Below are positions 1 through 10,561 of a DNA stretch of 64,000 nucleotides, piece by piece. The position numbers were made by a program, and so were the translations under genes. The first letter of the stretch is position 1, and each line of letters begins with the position of its first letter. Source of the DNA: Bifidobacterium breve (GTDB taxonomy: Bacteria > Actinomycetota > Actinomycetes > Nanopelagicales > Nanopelagicaceae). The notes beneath the pieces are model-generated. The model was not told where the DNA came from and did not search any database. It was given only the letters and a program-made list of their open reading frames with translations. Location: assembly GCA_945890205.1 (NCBI GenBank), contig CAMDCL010000002.1:1-64000 (forward strand), written 5' to 3'.

Positions 1-1
1 T

Positions 2-118
2 GAATCAATGGGAATCAAATCTGATGCACCACTATGTATGACATGTGGAGTAAAGATGCGTATGTCAGGTGCATGTTTCGTATGCGAAGGTTGCGGAAAC
101 ACATCTGGTTGCAGCTAA
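2..118 (+). CDS. nrdJ: Vitamin B12-dependent ribonucleotide reductase, C-terminal fragment (5' truncated by window edge)
   Basis: Frame from base 2 reads ESMGIKSDAPLCMTCGVKMRMSGACFVCEGCGNTSGCS*, with the paired-Cys zinc-ribbon-like tail and TSGCS end typical of actinobacterial NrdJ. Confidence 0.8.
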   Translation, partial: ESMGIKSDAPLCMTCGVKMRMSGACFVCEGCGNTSGCS

Positions 119-151
119 GAAATTACATGTCTTAACCAACCCCGTTAAAAG

Positions 152-183
152 CCCCGTCAATCACTGCGATTGGCGGGGTTTTT
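152..183 (+). terminator. Rho-independent terminator (copy 1)
   Basis: CCCCGTCAATC-actgc-GATTGGCGGGG-TTTTT stem-loop plus U-tract after nrdJ; identical to 863-894. Confidence 0.85.
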
Positions 184-256
184 ACTGCCAGAGTGCTGGC
201 ACACGCTCAGGAAATTTTGCCCATCAATATCACAGGTACTTCTCATTGAAGGCTCA

Positions 257-270
257 TACCCCCGGGGGTA
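257..270. promoter_or_regulatory. 14-bp perfect palindrome TACCCCCGGGGGTA, candidate CsoR-family operator
   Basis: Perfect inverted repeat upstream of the DUF2202 gene; resembles the G-tract inverted repeats bound by CsoR/RcnR-type repressors. Confidence 0.5.
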
Positions 271-338
271 CGGTGTCTTTATAAGGAAGAAGCAGTTAAA
301 TCAACTGATTCAACACCTTAAGAAATGCAGGTTAGATC

Positions 339-848
339 ATGAGAGCAAAGAAATTCACAGCAGCGGTTGTTCTTTCTGTAATCGCAGCGGTTGGCTTTGC
401 CCCATTGGCAAATGCGGCAGTGCGTCCGACTACAGCCCAAAAGCTTCAACTTCAATACCTTATTGAAGAGGAAAAATTGGCGCGCGATGTCTATCTCTAC
501 CTAGCAGAGAATGTGACTACTTTGAAGTTTGCGAACATTGCAAAATCTGAACAGACACATATGGATCAGATCGCAGTAATTTTGAAGACTTACAACTACT
601 TCAACCCAACAACCACTCGTGCGCCAGGAGTCTTCCGTGACAAGACATTACAAGCCTTGTACAACAAACTGATCGTCCAGGGTTCAACAGATGTAGCCGC
701 TGCGATGCAGGTTGGCCGGGATATTGAAAACTTAGATATCAAAGATCTTCAGGTGATGCTGAAGTCAACAATGCCAGCAGATATGAAGTTAGCCCTGAAC
801 AATCTATTGAAGGGCTCCACCAACCACTTGGCAGCTTTTAGCCGCTAA
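339..848 (+). CDS. Secreted DUF2202 (ferritin-like fold) protein
   Basis: N-terminal signal peptide (MRAKKFTAAVVLSVIAAVGFAPLANAA), then LQYLIEEEKLARDVYLYLAE and EQTHMDQI, characteristic of DUF2202. Confidence 0.85.
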   Translation: MRAKKFTAAVVLSVIAAVGFAPLANAAVRPTTAQKLQLQYLIEEEKLARDVYLYLAENVTTLKFANIAKSEQTHMDQIAVILKTYNYFNPTTTRAPGVFRDKTLQALYNKLIVQGSTDVAAAMQVGRDIENLDIKDLQVMLKSTMPADMKLALNNLLKGSTNHLAAFSR

Positions 849-862
849 GGATGTGATCAAAA

Positions 863-894
863 CCCCGTCAATCACTGCGATTGGCGGGGTTTTT
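863..894 (+). terminator. Rho-independent terminator (copy 2)
   Basis: 32 bp identical to 152-183, downstream of the DUF2202 gene. Confidence 0.85.
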
Positions 895-938
895 CATGTA
901 TCCAGCATGGCAAGTGGCAGGTTAGAATGAGTACGTTG

Positions 939-1058
939 TTTTCGGGGTCGATGTAATTTCGAACCGGCGGTTAAAGTCCGCGACCCGATACCTGCCAGGT
1001 ATCGGTTGACTCAGTGAAACTCTGAGACCGACGGTTAAAGTCCGGATGAGAGAAAACC
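939..1058 (+). ncRNA. FMN riboswitch (RFN element)
   Basis: Contains ttcggggtcgatgtaatttcgaaccggcggttaaagtccgcgaccc ... gaccgacggttaaagtccggatgagagaaaac upstream of ribD. Confidence 0.95.
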
Positions 1059-1150
1059 AACAAAGGGTCGGCGCATGCCTACCCTCTTTGTGCATTTCTC
1101 TGCCACCCCGGAAGCCTCTTTGAAACTCAAAAAGAGCGGGGGCAAAGCCA

Positions 1151-2170
1151 GTGAAAATGGATTACACAGTTGCGATGCAACGTGCCATCGCCCTGTCGGA
1201 AAAAGGTTTAGGAAAGACAGCGCCCAACCCAATTGTTGGTGCAGTGATTATTGATGCAACGGGCAAGATTGTGGCCGAAGGTTTTCATGATCGAATGAAG
1301 TCGCCGGATCACGCAGAAGTTGTTGCCATTAAAGCAGCAGGGGATAAAGCAAAGGGTTCAACAATTGTTGTGACCCTCGAACCATGTAATCACACAGGCA
1401 GCACCGCTCCATGTGTTCAAGCAATCATCGATGCAGGTATTACAACCGTTGTCTTTGCGGTCAGTGATCCCAATAAAAAGGCGGCAGGGGGAGCGGCGGC
1501 TCTTCGCGCAGCAGGAATCACCGTTGTTGAAGGTGTATTAAAGGATGAGGCCGCCTTTTCAAACCGTGCGTGGCTGATGAAGATTGGTAAGAACAGACCA
1601 TTTTTTACCTGGAAGGTTGCAGCAACCCTTGATGGCAAGGTCGCAGCAGCTGATGGAACATCACAGTGGATCACCAACGAGGCATCACGTGCCGATGTGC
1701 AGATGCTGCGCCGTCAGGCAGATGCGATTTTGGTTGGTACCAATACCGTCATTACAGATGATCCCCATTTAATACCGCGTGGAGATTTCGCTGGCTACAC
1801 CCACAACCCAATCCGCGTTGTGTGCGGCGAACAAGAGTTACCCAAGGATGCACAAGTTTTTGATGATGCGGCCCTTACCGTTGTTGTTAAATCCAAGGAT
1901 CTAGATGTTCTGGTTGAAAAGCTAAATGAACTAGGCATTAATCACGTATTTGTCGAAGCTGGGCCAACACTTGGAAGTGCGATGTTAGATGGCTGCCTGC
2001 TAGATGAGTTAATCATCTACCAAGCACCAGCGCTTCTGGGTACGGGCAAGCACTTCTTTGCCTTTGATTACCCCACCACGATTACCGACCAGATGCGCAT
2101 GGATCATCTGGGCACTCAGGTTTTTGAGGGCGATGTTAAATCGGTCTATCGCATAAGGAATGGTGAGTGA
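1151..2170 (+). CDS. ribD: Bifunctional diaminohydroxyphosphoribosylaminopyrimidine deaminase / 5-amino-6-(5-phosphoribosylamino)uracil reductase
   Basis: HAEVVAIKAAG...TLEPCNHTGSTAPC deaminase motif; reductase domain; downstream of RFN element. Confidence 0.95.
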   Translation: MKMDYTVAMQRAIALSEKGLGKTAPNPIVGAVIIDATGKIVAEGFHDRMKSPDHAEVVAIKAAGDKAKGSTIVVTLEPCNHTGSTAPCVQAIIDAGITTVVFAVSDPNKKAAGGAAALRAAGITVVEGVLKDEAAFSNRAWLMKIGKNRPFFTWKVAATLDGKVAAADGTSQWITNEASRADVQMLRRQADAILVGTNTVITDDPHLIPRGDFAGYTHNPIRVVCGEQELPKDAQVFDDAALTVVVKSKDLDVLVEKLNELGINHVFVEAGPTLGSAMLDGCLLDELIIYQAPALLGTGKHFFAFDYPTTITDQMRMDHLGTQVFEGDVKSVYRIRNGE

Positions 2171-2775
2171 TGTTTACAGGATTAATTGCCGAGCTAGGTC
2201 ATATCACCGCCATTGAAAAGGGGGAAAGCTCTGCCGTATTTACAATCGCAGCCCCTGCGCTGATTTCACAGATCGCACTGGGAGATTCAGTTGCTATCAA
2301 TGGGGTCTGCTTAACCGCAACATCAATAAGTGGCGATACCTTTACCGCAGATGTGATGGTTCAAACCTTGGCGGTTACATCACTGTCACAACTAACGGTG
2401 GGCGGTGCGGTCAACCTTGAATTAGCAGCGCTGCTCAATACCCGTATGGGTGGACATATGGTGCAGGGCCATGTCGATGGCGTTGCAACAGTTGTTGCAA
2501 TAACCCCCGGAGAAAAGTGGGCACAGTTAGATATCACCGTGCCTGACAAGCTTGCTAAGTATATTGTCAACCAAGGTTCAATCTGTCTCGATGGTGTCTC
2601 ATTGACTGTCGGAGAAATTAATGACTCCAACAATAACGTCACAGTGTGGTTGATTCCAGAAACTTTGGAACGCACCAATTTGTCTACTAAAAAGTCGGGC
2701 GATTTAATCAACATCGAGGTTGATGTGCTGGCTAAGTATGTAGAGCGACTATTAGCCAAGGGTGAGAAAAAATGA
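2170..2775 (+). CDS. ribE: Riboflavin synthase alpha subunit
   Basis: MFTGLIAELG start, two lumazine-binding repeats; operon context. Start moved to the ATG at 2170. Confidence 0.95.
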   Translation: MFTGLIAELGHITAIEKGESSAVFTIAAPALISQIALGDSVAINGVCLTATSISGDTFTADVMVQTLAVTSLSQLTVGGAVNLELAALLNTRMGGHMVQGHVDGVATVVAITPGEKWAQLDITVPDKLAKYIVNQGSICLDGVSLTVGEINDSNNNVTVWLIPETLERTNLSTKKSGDLINIEVDVLAKYVERLLAKGEKK

Positions 2776-3965
2776 GTAACCTGCAAAAGGTGCTAGATGC
2801 CTACAAAAATGGGGATCTGATCATTGTTACCGATGATGCCAACCGGGAGGATGAAGGTGATCTGATGGTGCTGGCGGAAAAGGCCACACCTGAAAAGGTT
2901 GCATTTATGGTGCGCCATACAACTGGAATCTTGTGTGTTGCAATGACTGCAGAGCGGGCTCGCACCTTGCGCCTGCCACTGATGGTTGAAGAGAACCAGG
3001 ATTCAAAAAAGACCGCCTTTACAGTCAGCGTTGATTACAGGGTTGGAATCACAACAGGTGTTAGCGCAACAGAGCGTTCAAATACTGTTCGGGCGCTAGC
3101 TGATACAGCGGTAACCCACGCAGATTTCATCCGTCCTGGCCACATATTTCCGCTGATTGCAGATGCCGGTGGGTTGGATGCTCGCGGTGGACACACTGAA
3201 GCAGGTGTTGCACTGTCCTACTTAGTGGGCGCACAGCCTGTGTGTTTATTATCTGAGATCGTCAATGATGATGGATCCATGGCACGCGGTGCATCACTTA
3301 CCGCCTTTGCCCAGCAACACTCAATCCCGATGATCTCTGTTGAAGAGCTCAAGGCCATCGCTGCGCTACCACCAACTACTCAATCCTCATTTGAGTTTGC
3401 ATGGGCACAGCTCCCGTTGCGCACCGGTTTATGGTCGATTGCAACATATCCAGGGCTTCGCCAACGTGAACACGCTGTCATTGCATTTGGTGATGCTGGC
3501 AAGGCTCCGATGATTCGAATTCATAGCGAGTGCTTTACCGGCGATGTTGTTCATTCACAACGCTGTGACTGCGGTGAGCAGTTAGAAAAATCTATCTCAC
3601 TTATTCAAAGCCATGGCCATGGATACATCATCTATCTGCGCGATCATGAAGGTCGCGGAATCGGGTTGACTGAAAAGATTAAGGCGTATCAATTACAAGA
3701 TGCGGGCATGGACACTATCGATGCCAATCTGCATTTGGGACATGAGATCGATGCGCGTGATTGGTCTGATGCAGTTGCAATTGTTAAGGCGCTAGGGGTT
3801 AAAGAGGTAACGCTTTTGACCAACAACCCCAACAAGGTTCAAGCCTTACGCACAGCAGGGGTTGAGGTAACTCAGGCCAATCTAACCGTTGCACCAAATA
3901 CTTTTAATGAAAAGTATCTAGCTACCAAGGAAGAAAAACTTGGTCACTTACGAGGAGGCAAGTAA
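2772..3965 (+). CDS. ribBA: Bifunctional DHBP synthase / GTP cyclohydrolase II
   Basis: DDANREDEGDLM (RibB) and HSQRCDCGEQL...YLRDHEGRGIGL (RibA) motifs. Confidence 0.96.
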   Translation: MSNLQKVLDAYKNGDLIIVTDDANREDEGDLMVLAEKATPEKVAFMVRHTTGILCVAMTAERARTLRLPLMVEENQDSKKTAFTVSVDYRVGITTGVSATERSNTVRALADTAVTHADFIRPGHIFPLIADAGGLDARGGHTEAGVALSYLVGAQPVCLLSEIVNDDGSMARGASLTAFAQQHSIPMISVEELKAIAALPPTTQSSFEFAWAQLPLRTGLWSIATYPGLRQREHAVIAFGDAGKAPMIRIHSECFTGDVVHSQRCDCGEQLEKSISLIQSHGHGYIIYLRDHEGRGIGLTEKIKAYQLQDAGMDTIDANLHLGHEIDARDWSDAVAIVKALGVKEVTLLTNNPNKVQALRTAGVEVTQANLTVAPNTFNEKYLATKEEKLGHLRGGK

Positions 3966-4430
3966 ATGGCAGGACATGCACCGATCATCGAGATCAAGAA
4001 ATTTCCAAAAGCAAAGGTAATGATCATCTCCGCCGCCTGGCATCTAGATATTTGCAATGATCTCATCGCTGGCGCGCAGCGAGCGTTAGAGCAAGCAGAG
4101 GTAGGTACGGTTCGCGTGCAGTATGTTCCGGGCTCCTTTGAAATTCCACTAGCTGCTCAATATGCATTTGAGGCAGGCTTTGATGCCGTTGTTGCGGTCG
4201 GCTTGGTGCTCAAAGGTGAGACACCTCACTTTGAGTATGTCTGCCAAGGTGTAACTCAAGGTGTCATTGATGTGTCACTCAAGTACGGAAAGCCAATTGG
4301 CTATGGCGTTTTGATGTGTAACGATCTAGATCAAGCGCTTGCACGTTGTGGCCGCCCAGATAGCACAGAAGATAAGGGTTACGACAGCGCAGTCGCCGCC
4401 CTAGAACTTTTGCGTTTAAAGACCCCCTAG
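3966..4430 (+). CDS. ribH: 6,7-dimethyl-8-ribityllumazine synthase
   Basis: [12 protein letters not shown] and [21 protein letters not shown]. Confidence 0.95.
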   Translation: MAGHAPIIEIKKFPKAKVMIISAAWHLDICNDLIAGAQRALEQAEVGTVRVQYVPGSFEIPLAAQYAFEAGFDAVVAVGLVLKGETPHFEYVCQGVTQGVIDVSLKYGKPIGYGVLMCNDLDQALARCGRPDSTEDKGYDSAVAALELLRLKTP

Positions 4431-4444
4431 ATAGACTCGGCTTC

Positions 4445-5332
4445 GTGAGCGTAACCAGCGCAGGTGCGGCCTTCAAAAAGGCCTTAGCTGAAGAATCCCC
4501 ACTTCAGATTATTGGAACCATTAACGCTAACCATGCTCTTTTAGCCAAGCGCGCAGGATTTCGTGCGATCTATCTCTCTGGTGGTGGGGTTGCGGCAGGA
4601 TCCTTGGGTATTCCAGATTTAGGAATCACAACCCTTGAGGATGTCTTAATTGATGTTCGCCGAATCACCAATATCTGCGATACACCTTTGTTGGTAGATG
4701 CCGACACTGGTTTTGGGCCATCGGCTTTTAACATCGGCCGCACAGTAAAGGAGCTGATCAAAGCTGGAGCGGCCGCAATGCATATCGAAGATCAGGTTGG
4801 TGCAAAACGTTGCGGACATCGCCCCAATAAAGAGATTGTCTCTAAGGGCGAAATGGTTGATCGCATTAAAGCAGCTGTTGATGCACGTACCGATGAGAAG
4901 TTTCAGATCATGGCCCGCACCGATGCGATCGCTAATGAGGGTATTGATTCGGCGCTAGATCGTATCCACGCATATATTGAAGCTGGCGCAGATTTGATCT
5001 TCCCTGAAGCGGTAGAAAGCCTTCAGGATTTCGCCATAATTTCATCGGCTGTTTCCGTTCCGATACTGGCAAATATCACCGAGTTTGGAAAGACTCCACT
5101 GTTTACTCGCCAGGAGCTAGCGGCCAATGGGGTCAGAATGATCCTGAACCCGCTCTCAGCCTTCCGAGCGATGAACAAGGCGGCTGAAAATGTCTACACT
5201 GCGATTCGTCGTGAGGGCACACAGGCTGGTGTGATCGACACGATGCAGACACGTGAAGAGTTATATGAAGCTATTAATTACTATCAATATGAAAAAGCAC
5301 TTGACCAAACACTAGGTAAAGACAACGGGTAG
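4445..5332 (+). CDS. prpB: Methylisocitrate lyase
   Basis: ICL/PEPM family: [31 protein letters not shown]; followed by prpC and prpD. Confidence 0.93.
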   Translation: MSVTSAGAAFKKALAEESPLQIIGTINANHALLAKRAGFRAIYLSGGGVAAGSLGIPDLGITTLEDVLIDVRRITNICDTPLLVDADTGFGPSAFNIGRTVKELIKAGAAAMHIEDQVGAKRCGHRPNKEIVSKGEMVDRIKAAVDARTDEKFQIMARTDAIANEGIDSALDRIHAYIEAGADLIFPEAVESLQDFAIISSAVSVPILANITEFGKTPLFTRQELAANGVRMILNPLSAFRAMNKAAENVYTAIRREGTQAGVIDTMQTREELYEAINYYQYEKALDQTLGKDNG

Positions 5333-5337
5333 GGACC

Positions 5338-6468
5338 ATGACAGAAATCAAAGTAAAAAAGTCAGTTGCACTCTCTGGAGTTCCAGCGGGAAGTACAGCG
5401 CTGAGCGCAGTTGGTGGAGCAGATCTTCACTACCGTGGATACTCAATCAAGGATTTAGCCGATAACTGCGAGTTTGAAGAGGTTGCATACCTTTTGGTCC
5501 ATGGTGCACTTCCTACTCAGGCTCAGTTAGATGGTTACAAGGCAAAGCTCAAAGGCCTACGCGGGCTTACACCTCAGGTGAAGACAGTCCTGGAACAACT
5601 TCCAGCATCTGCCCATGCGATGGATGTATTGCGTACAGGATTTTCAGCCTTGGGTGCGATTACTCCGGAGTCAACACAACACACAGAGGCAGAGGCGCGG
5701 GATATCGCAGACTCAATGCTGGCAAAGACCGGTTCACTTCTTGGTTACTGGCACCACTTTGCAAACAACGGAAAGCGCATTGAAGTTGAAACAGATGATG
5801 ATTCAATCGGTGCGCACTTTTTACACCTGCTGCATGGGCAAAAGCCAAGTGCGTTGTGGGAAAAGGCGATGCATGCCTCCCTTGTTTTGTATGCAGAGCA
5901 CGAGTTCAACGCTTCAACATTTACCGGTCGCGTAATTGCAGGCACCGGTGCTGATATTTACTCATGTGTTACAGGCTCTATCGGAGCGCTCAGCGGTCCC
6001 AAGCATGGTGGAGCAAATGAGGTTGCACTTGAGATTCAACTTCGTTACTCAACGCCAGATCAAGCAGAGGCTGATATTCGAAAGCGTGTCGATGCAAAGG
6101 AAGTTGTGATTGGCTTTGGACACCCTGTCTACACAGTTTCAGATCCTCGTAATGAGATCGTCAAGGTTATTACAAAGGAGCTGGCAGAAGAAGCTGGCAA
6201 GGAAAATCTCTACAACATTGCAGAACGTATTGAATCGGTGATGTGGGAGGTCAAGAAGATGTTCCCTAACGTCGACTGGTTCTCAGCTGTTGCATATGAT
6301 GCGATGAAGATTCCAGTTAATTACTTCACTCCGCTCTTTGTGATGGCACGTATTTCAGGTTGGACAGCTCACGTGATTGAGCAGCGCAACGATGGCAAGA
6401 TTATTCGCCCAACAGCTACCTATGTTGGTCCGGAAGATCTTGCCTTTGTACCTATCGATAAGCGTTAA
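5338..6468 (+). CDS. prpC: 2-methylcitrate synthase
   Basis: Citrate synthase family: [16 protein letters not shown]; located between prpB and prpD. Confidence 0.93.
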   Translation: MTEIKVKKSVALSGVPAGSTALSAVGGADLHYRGYSIKDLADNCEFEEVAYLLVHGALPTQAQLDGYKAKLKGLRGLTPQVKTVLEQLPASAHAMDVLRTGFSALGAITPESTQHTEAEARDIADSMLAKTGSLLGYWHHFANNGKRIEVETDDDSIGAHFLHLLHGQKPSALWEKAMHASLVLYAEHEFNASTFTGRVIAGTGADIYSCVTGSIGALSGPKHGGANEVALEIQLRYSTPDQAEADIRKRVDAKEVVIGFGHPVYTVSDPRNEIVKVITKELAEEAGKENLYNIAERIESVMWEVKKMFPNVDWFSAVAYDAMKIPVNYFTPLFVMARISGWTAHVIEQRNDGKIIRPTATYVGPEDLAFVPIDKR

Positions 6469-6471
6469 TTA

Positions 6472-7911
6472 ATGTCGGCCCATCTTTCTCAAGGGAACCA
6501 GCCATACGATCAAGCGATTATCGATATCGTCGATTACGTCTTGCTGTACGAGATTAAATCTCCGGTTGCTTACGAGACTGCATGGAACTGCTTTCTGGAC
6601 ACACTTGGTTGTGGCCTTGAAGCCCTTGAATATGAAGCCTGCACCAAGTTGTTGGGCCCTGTTGTTCCAGGATTAACCGTGGCTAACGGTGTAAAGGTTC
6701 CAGGAACTAAACATGTTGTAGATCCAGTGCAAGGTGCCTTCAACATCGGCGCGATGATCCGCTGGTTAGATTTCAATGACACCTGGTTAGCCGCTGAATG
6801 GGGACATCCTTCAGATAACTTGGGAGCGATCCTTGCAACAGCAGATTGGCTCAGCCGCACAACAGATAAGAAGTTCACAGTCAAAGATGTTTTAACTGCG
6901 ATGATCAAGGCGCATGAGATTCAGGGATGTATTGCGCTAGAGAACTCATTTAACAAGGTAGGTCTCGACCATGTCATTCTGGTCAAGGTCGCATCAACCG
7001 CTGTAGTTGCGCAAATGATGGGTTTAACACGAGATCAAGCCTTGGCAGCGGTTTCACTAGCGTGGATCGATGGACAATCACTTCGTACCTATCGACACTT
7101 TCCCAATGCAGGATCACGTAAATCTTGGGCGGCAGGGGATGCGACAGCTCGCGCAGTGCGTCTGGCATTAATCGCAAAGACTGGCGAGATGGGTTACCCA
7201 TCAGCGCTGACTGCAAAAACTTGGGGCTTCTACGATGTCTCATTTAAGGGCAAAGAGTTCACCTTCCAACGCACCTACGGCACATATGTAATGGAAAACA
7301 TTTTGTTTAAGATCTCATTTCCAGCTGAGTTTCATTCGCAAACAGGTGTTGAAGCTGCGATGACGATCTATCACCAGATGCAGGCTGCGGGTAAGAGTTC
7401 AGATGAGATCGCAAAGGTCACGATTCGTACCCACGAAGCGTGTATCCGAATCATCGATAAGAAGGGTCCACTCAATAACCCTGCAGATCGCGATCACTGT
7501 ATTCAGTACATGGTTGCGGTTCCATTTATCTTTGGTCGATTAACCGCTCGTGATTATGAAGAGGATATTGCGGCAGATCCACGTATCGATGCGCTACGTG
7601 AAAAGATTGTTTGCGTCGAAGATCCGGCATACACAGCTGATTATCACAACCCTGAAAAGCGATCGATCGCTAACGCAATTACCGTGGAATTTACAGATGG
7701 CACCGTATTTGAAGAGGTCGCTGTCCAGTACCCAATCGGCCATGCACGACGCCGGACCGAAGGTATTCCGCTGTTGATTGAAAAGTACAAGACCAACCTG
7801 GCCCGAATTTATGATGCTGATAAGCAGAAGCAGATCATTGATCTGTGCCTTGATTACGACAAGCTTTCAACTACTGCAGTAGATGAGTTTATGGATTTGC
7901 TGGCTCTTTAA
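6472..7911 (+). CDS. prpD: 2-methylcitrate dehydratase
   Basis: MmgE/PrpD family: DFNDTWLAAEWGHPSDNLGAILA; operon context. Confidence 0.93.
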   Translation: MSAHLSQGNQPYDQAIIDIVDYVLLYEIKSPVAYETAWNCFLDTLGCGLEALEYEACTKLLGPVVPGLTVANGVKVPGTKHVVDPVQGAFNIGAMIRWLDFNDTWLAAEWGHPSDNLGAILATADWLSRTTDKKFTVKDVLTAMIKAHEIQGCIALENSFNKVGLDHVILVKVASTAVVAQMMGLTRDQALAAVSLAWIDGQSLRTYRHFPNAGSRKSWAAGDATARAVRLALIAKTGEMGYPSALTAKTWGFYDVSFKGKEFTFQRTYGTYVMENILFKISFPAEFHSQTGVEAAMTIYHQMQAAGKSSDEIAKVTIRTHEACIRIIDKKGPLNNPADRDHCIQYMVAVPFIFGRLTARDYEEDIAADPRIDALREKIVCVEDPAYTADYHNPEKRSIANAITVEFTDGTVFEEVAVQYPIGHARRRTEGIPLLIEKYKTNLARIYDADKQKQIIDLCLDYDKLSTTAVDEFMDLLAL

Positions 7912-9902
7912 TGAGCGACATGTCAGCACAGGTGCGGCGCGCACTAGATGTTGCGGTTGAGGCAATTGGTGGTTCTGCTCGTGATGGCCAGATTGAAATG
8001 GCTGAAGCGGTTGCAAATGCGCTAACAAATCGACATCACCTAATGGTTCAAGCTGGAACCGGTACCGGTAAATCACTTGCTTATTTGATCCCCGGAATCG
8101 TTCACGGGCGCAAGGTATTGGTTGCAACAGCCACCCTTGCACTACAAAGACAGCTGGTAGATCGCGATCTTCCCGCAGTTGTTCCGGCACTTGAAAAAGA
8201 GTTAGGTCGAGAGATCTCCTACGCCATTTATAAGGGTGTTGGAAATTATGTGTGCCTACAAAAGATGAATAGCGAGGATGTTGACCCAGATACCGAGTTA
8301 GTGATGGAGGTTTCATCACTAGAAAAGGATGCCAAGCGTCTGATCGCTTGGGCCAAGACCCCAGGTGTTAGCGGAGATCGTGATGATGCACCTGAAGTTG
8401 ATCGACGAGTATGGGCGGCTAATAGCACATCAGGTCGTGAATGTGTGGGCGCTGATGTGTGTGCATTTGGATCGCAATGCTTTGCAGCCAATGCAAAGGC
8501 AAAGGCGCAAACGGCAGATATTGTCATTACAAATCACACCCTGCTTGCGATCGAGATTGTGGACTCGCATCCAATTTTGCCTGAACGAGATTGTGTCATT
8601 TTGGATGAGGCGCATGAGTTTATGGATCGAGCAACTCAAGCTGTCACCGATGAGTTAACCTCTAATCGAGTTTTACGGGCAGCGGCGATGGCCCGAAAGT
8701 TCATGCCGGGCAAGCTTGCAGATGCATTCCATAAAGCTGCAAATGATTTTCATGAATCTATGGTTGATTACGGCGAAGATATTAAGGGTGATCTATCGGC
8801 GCAGGGTCGCCTTGAGCAGATCCCACAATCCCTAGAGTTTTCAATTCGCAAGGTTATGGAGAGCTCAAAGGCGATCATGCAGTTCTTAGCTGCAGATGAT
8901 GAGATCATCGACACTGATGAGTTAGCAGAGCGTGCTCGAGTGAAAGGTGCGGTCAATGAGATTGCAACGACTGCAACAACAATTTTGAAGCTAGGCGATG
9001 GCCTAGTGCTGTGGTATGAACCAACATTTTCTACCTTGTACTTAGCGCCCTTGTCGGTATCTGATGTGTTACGCGAAAATCTTTTGACCCAGACCCCGGT
9101 CATTGCAACATCTGCAACATTGACCGTTGGTAAGGGCTTTGATTCGATGGCCAAGAGCATCGGCTTTTTAGTCAATGAAGAGCTCAACGCTGAAGTTAAA
9201 GATGGTGAAGTTGATCCGGCCAATGTTCAAATGCTCGATGTCGGCTCTCCCTTTGATTTTGCTAATCAAGGTGTGCTGTACATGCCTAAGCATCTGCCAG
9301 AGCCAGGTCGTGATGGTCCTAGCCAAGAGGTTTTGACTGAACTAGGTGAGCTCATTGACGCAGCGGGTGGACGCACACTGGCGCTCTTTTCATCATGGCG
9401 TGGGGTAGAGGCGGCTGATCTGCATCTGCGCAAGGTATTGGCGGAATTGCCCATCAAGATCATTACACAAAAACGTGGAGATGCTGTTGGTCCTTTGGTG
9501 TCACGGTTTGAAAAGGATGAGACCTCGATTTTGATCGGCACAATGTCGCTGTGGCAAGGTGTTGATGTTCCTGGAAATAGCTGCATTTTGGTTGCGATTG
9601 ATCGCATTCCATTTCCACGCCCCGATGAACCTGTTATGAGCGCCCGTGCATCACAGGCAGATGCGGCAGGTGGGAGCGGTTTTATGCAGGTTTCACTGCC
9701 TCGTGCTGCGCTCCTGTTGGCACAAGGCACCGGGCGTTTGATTCGCTCAGTTGATGATCGTGGTGTTGTTGCAATTTTGGATTCGCGAATTGTAACTAAG
9801 CGGTATGGAAATGTCCTGCTTAACTCCATGCCACCACTGTGGCGAACCTCAGATCCTGCAGTAGTGCGAGACTCTCTTAAGCGACTTTCTCAGAGTCTCT
9901 AG
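7911..9902 (+). CDS. DinG/XPD-type Fe-S ATP-dependent DNA helicase
   Basis: QAGTGTGKSLAYLIP Walker A, DEAH box, four-Cys segment (YVCLQK...ECVGADVCAFGSQC), QGTGRLIRS motif. Confidence 0.9.
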   Translation: MSDMSAQVRRALDVAVEAIGGSARDGQIEMAEAVANALTNRHHLMVQAGTGTGKSLAYLIPGIVHGRKVLVATATLALQRQLVDRDLPAVVPALEKELGREISYAIYKGVGNYVCLQKMNSEDVDPDTELVMEVSSLEKDAKRLIAWAKTPGVSGDRDDAPEVDRRVWAANSTSGRECVGADVCAFGSQCFAANAKAKAQTADIVITNHTLLAIEIVDSHPILPERDCVILDEAHEFMDRATQAVTDELTSNRVLRAAAMARKFMPGKLADAFHKAANDFHESMVDYGEDIKGDLSAQGRLEQIPQSLEFSIRKVMESSKAIMQFLAADDEIIDTDELAERARVKGAVNEIATTATTILKLGDGLVLWYEPTFSTLYLAPLSVSDVLRENLLTQTPVIATSATLTVGKGFDSMAKSIGFLVNEELNAEVKDGEVDPANVQMLDVGSPFDFANQGVLYMPKHLPEPGRDGPSQEVLTELGELIDAAGGRTLALFSSWRGVEAADLHLRKVLAELPIKIITQKRGDAVGPLVSRFEKDETSILIGTMSLWQGVDVPGNSCILVAIDRIPFPRPDEPVMSARASQADAAGGSGFMQVSLPRAALLLAQGTGRLIRSVDDRGVVAILDSRIVTKRYGNVLLNSMPPLWRTSDPAVVRDSLKRLSQSL

Positions 9903-10485
9903 ATAGGTAGTTCTTAATCGCCAAGGCGATGCTTAAAACAATAAAGAAGGCTGCGATGTAGCGCGAAGCATCTTTCAACTGCGGATTAGAGTTAGCAAAG
10001 TAGCCAAGACATGTGATGCCAAAGCCCCACGTAATTGCACTTAAAAGATTGACCACGGCAAATTTAGCTGCATTCATCTTGGCGACCCCTGCCAAAAATG
10101 GAATCAAGGTGCGAAACCAGGGATAAAAGCGGGCCAAAAACATAGATGAGATGCCATGTTTTTCATAGAAGGACTCAGCCTTAGTCAGTAAGTGATTCAG
10201 GCTACTTTTATTTTTGCTGGTTATATAGCCATAACCAAAACGTCTACCCAATCGATATGCGGTTTGATCACCCAGAAAGGCTCCTAAAGTTACAACCACT
10301 GCCGTTGTAAGAATATTTAAATCATCACTCGTTGCCACAATCAATCCTGCTGTAAATAGCAGGGTGTCACCAGGTATAAAGAAGGCCAGAATGACAGCTG
10401 TTTCTAGATAGATGATCACAAAGAGAGTCAGGTAAAAGAGCGCCGGTCCAAGTCCGCCGATCTGACTCTCAATAAAAGTTGTCAT
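9877..10485 (-). CDS. DedA family membrane protein
   Basis: FFIPGDTLLFTAG, YEKHG...ARFYPWFRTLIPFLAGVAKM (SNARE-associated/VTT domain). Confidence 0.9.
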   Translation of the reverse strand: MTTFIESQIGGLGPALFYLTLFVIIYLETAVILAFFIPGDTLLFTAGLIVATSDDLNILTTAVVVTLGAFLGDQTAYRLGRRFGYGYITSKNKSSLNHLLTKAESFYEKHGISSMFLARFYPWFRTLIPFLAGVAKMNAAKFAVVNLLSAITWGFGITCLGYFANSNPQLKDASRYIAAFFIVLSIALAIKNYLSRDSEKVA

Positions 10486-10561
10486 TATTGAAAAGTACTG
10501 TAAGGTTTTGATTCAAGCAACAAATGCTGTATTTCCTGTGATTGTTCAGAGAGGTGGCGAA

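Noticed and set aside
69-466. Short plus-strand ORFs 69-284 and 170-466 near the nrdJ end
   Set aside because: They run across the terminator hairpin and the palindrome in frames unrelated to the supported nrdJ and DUF2202 genes.
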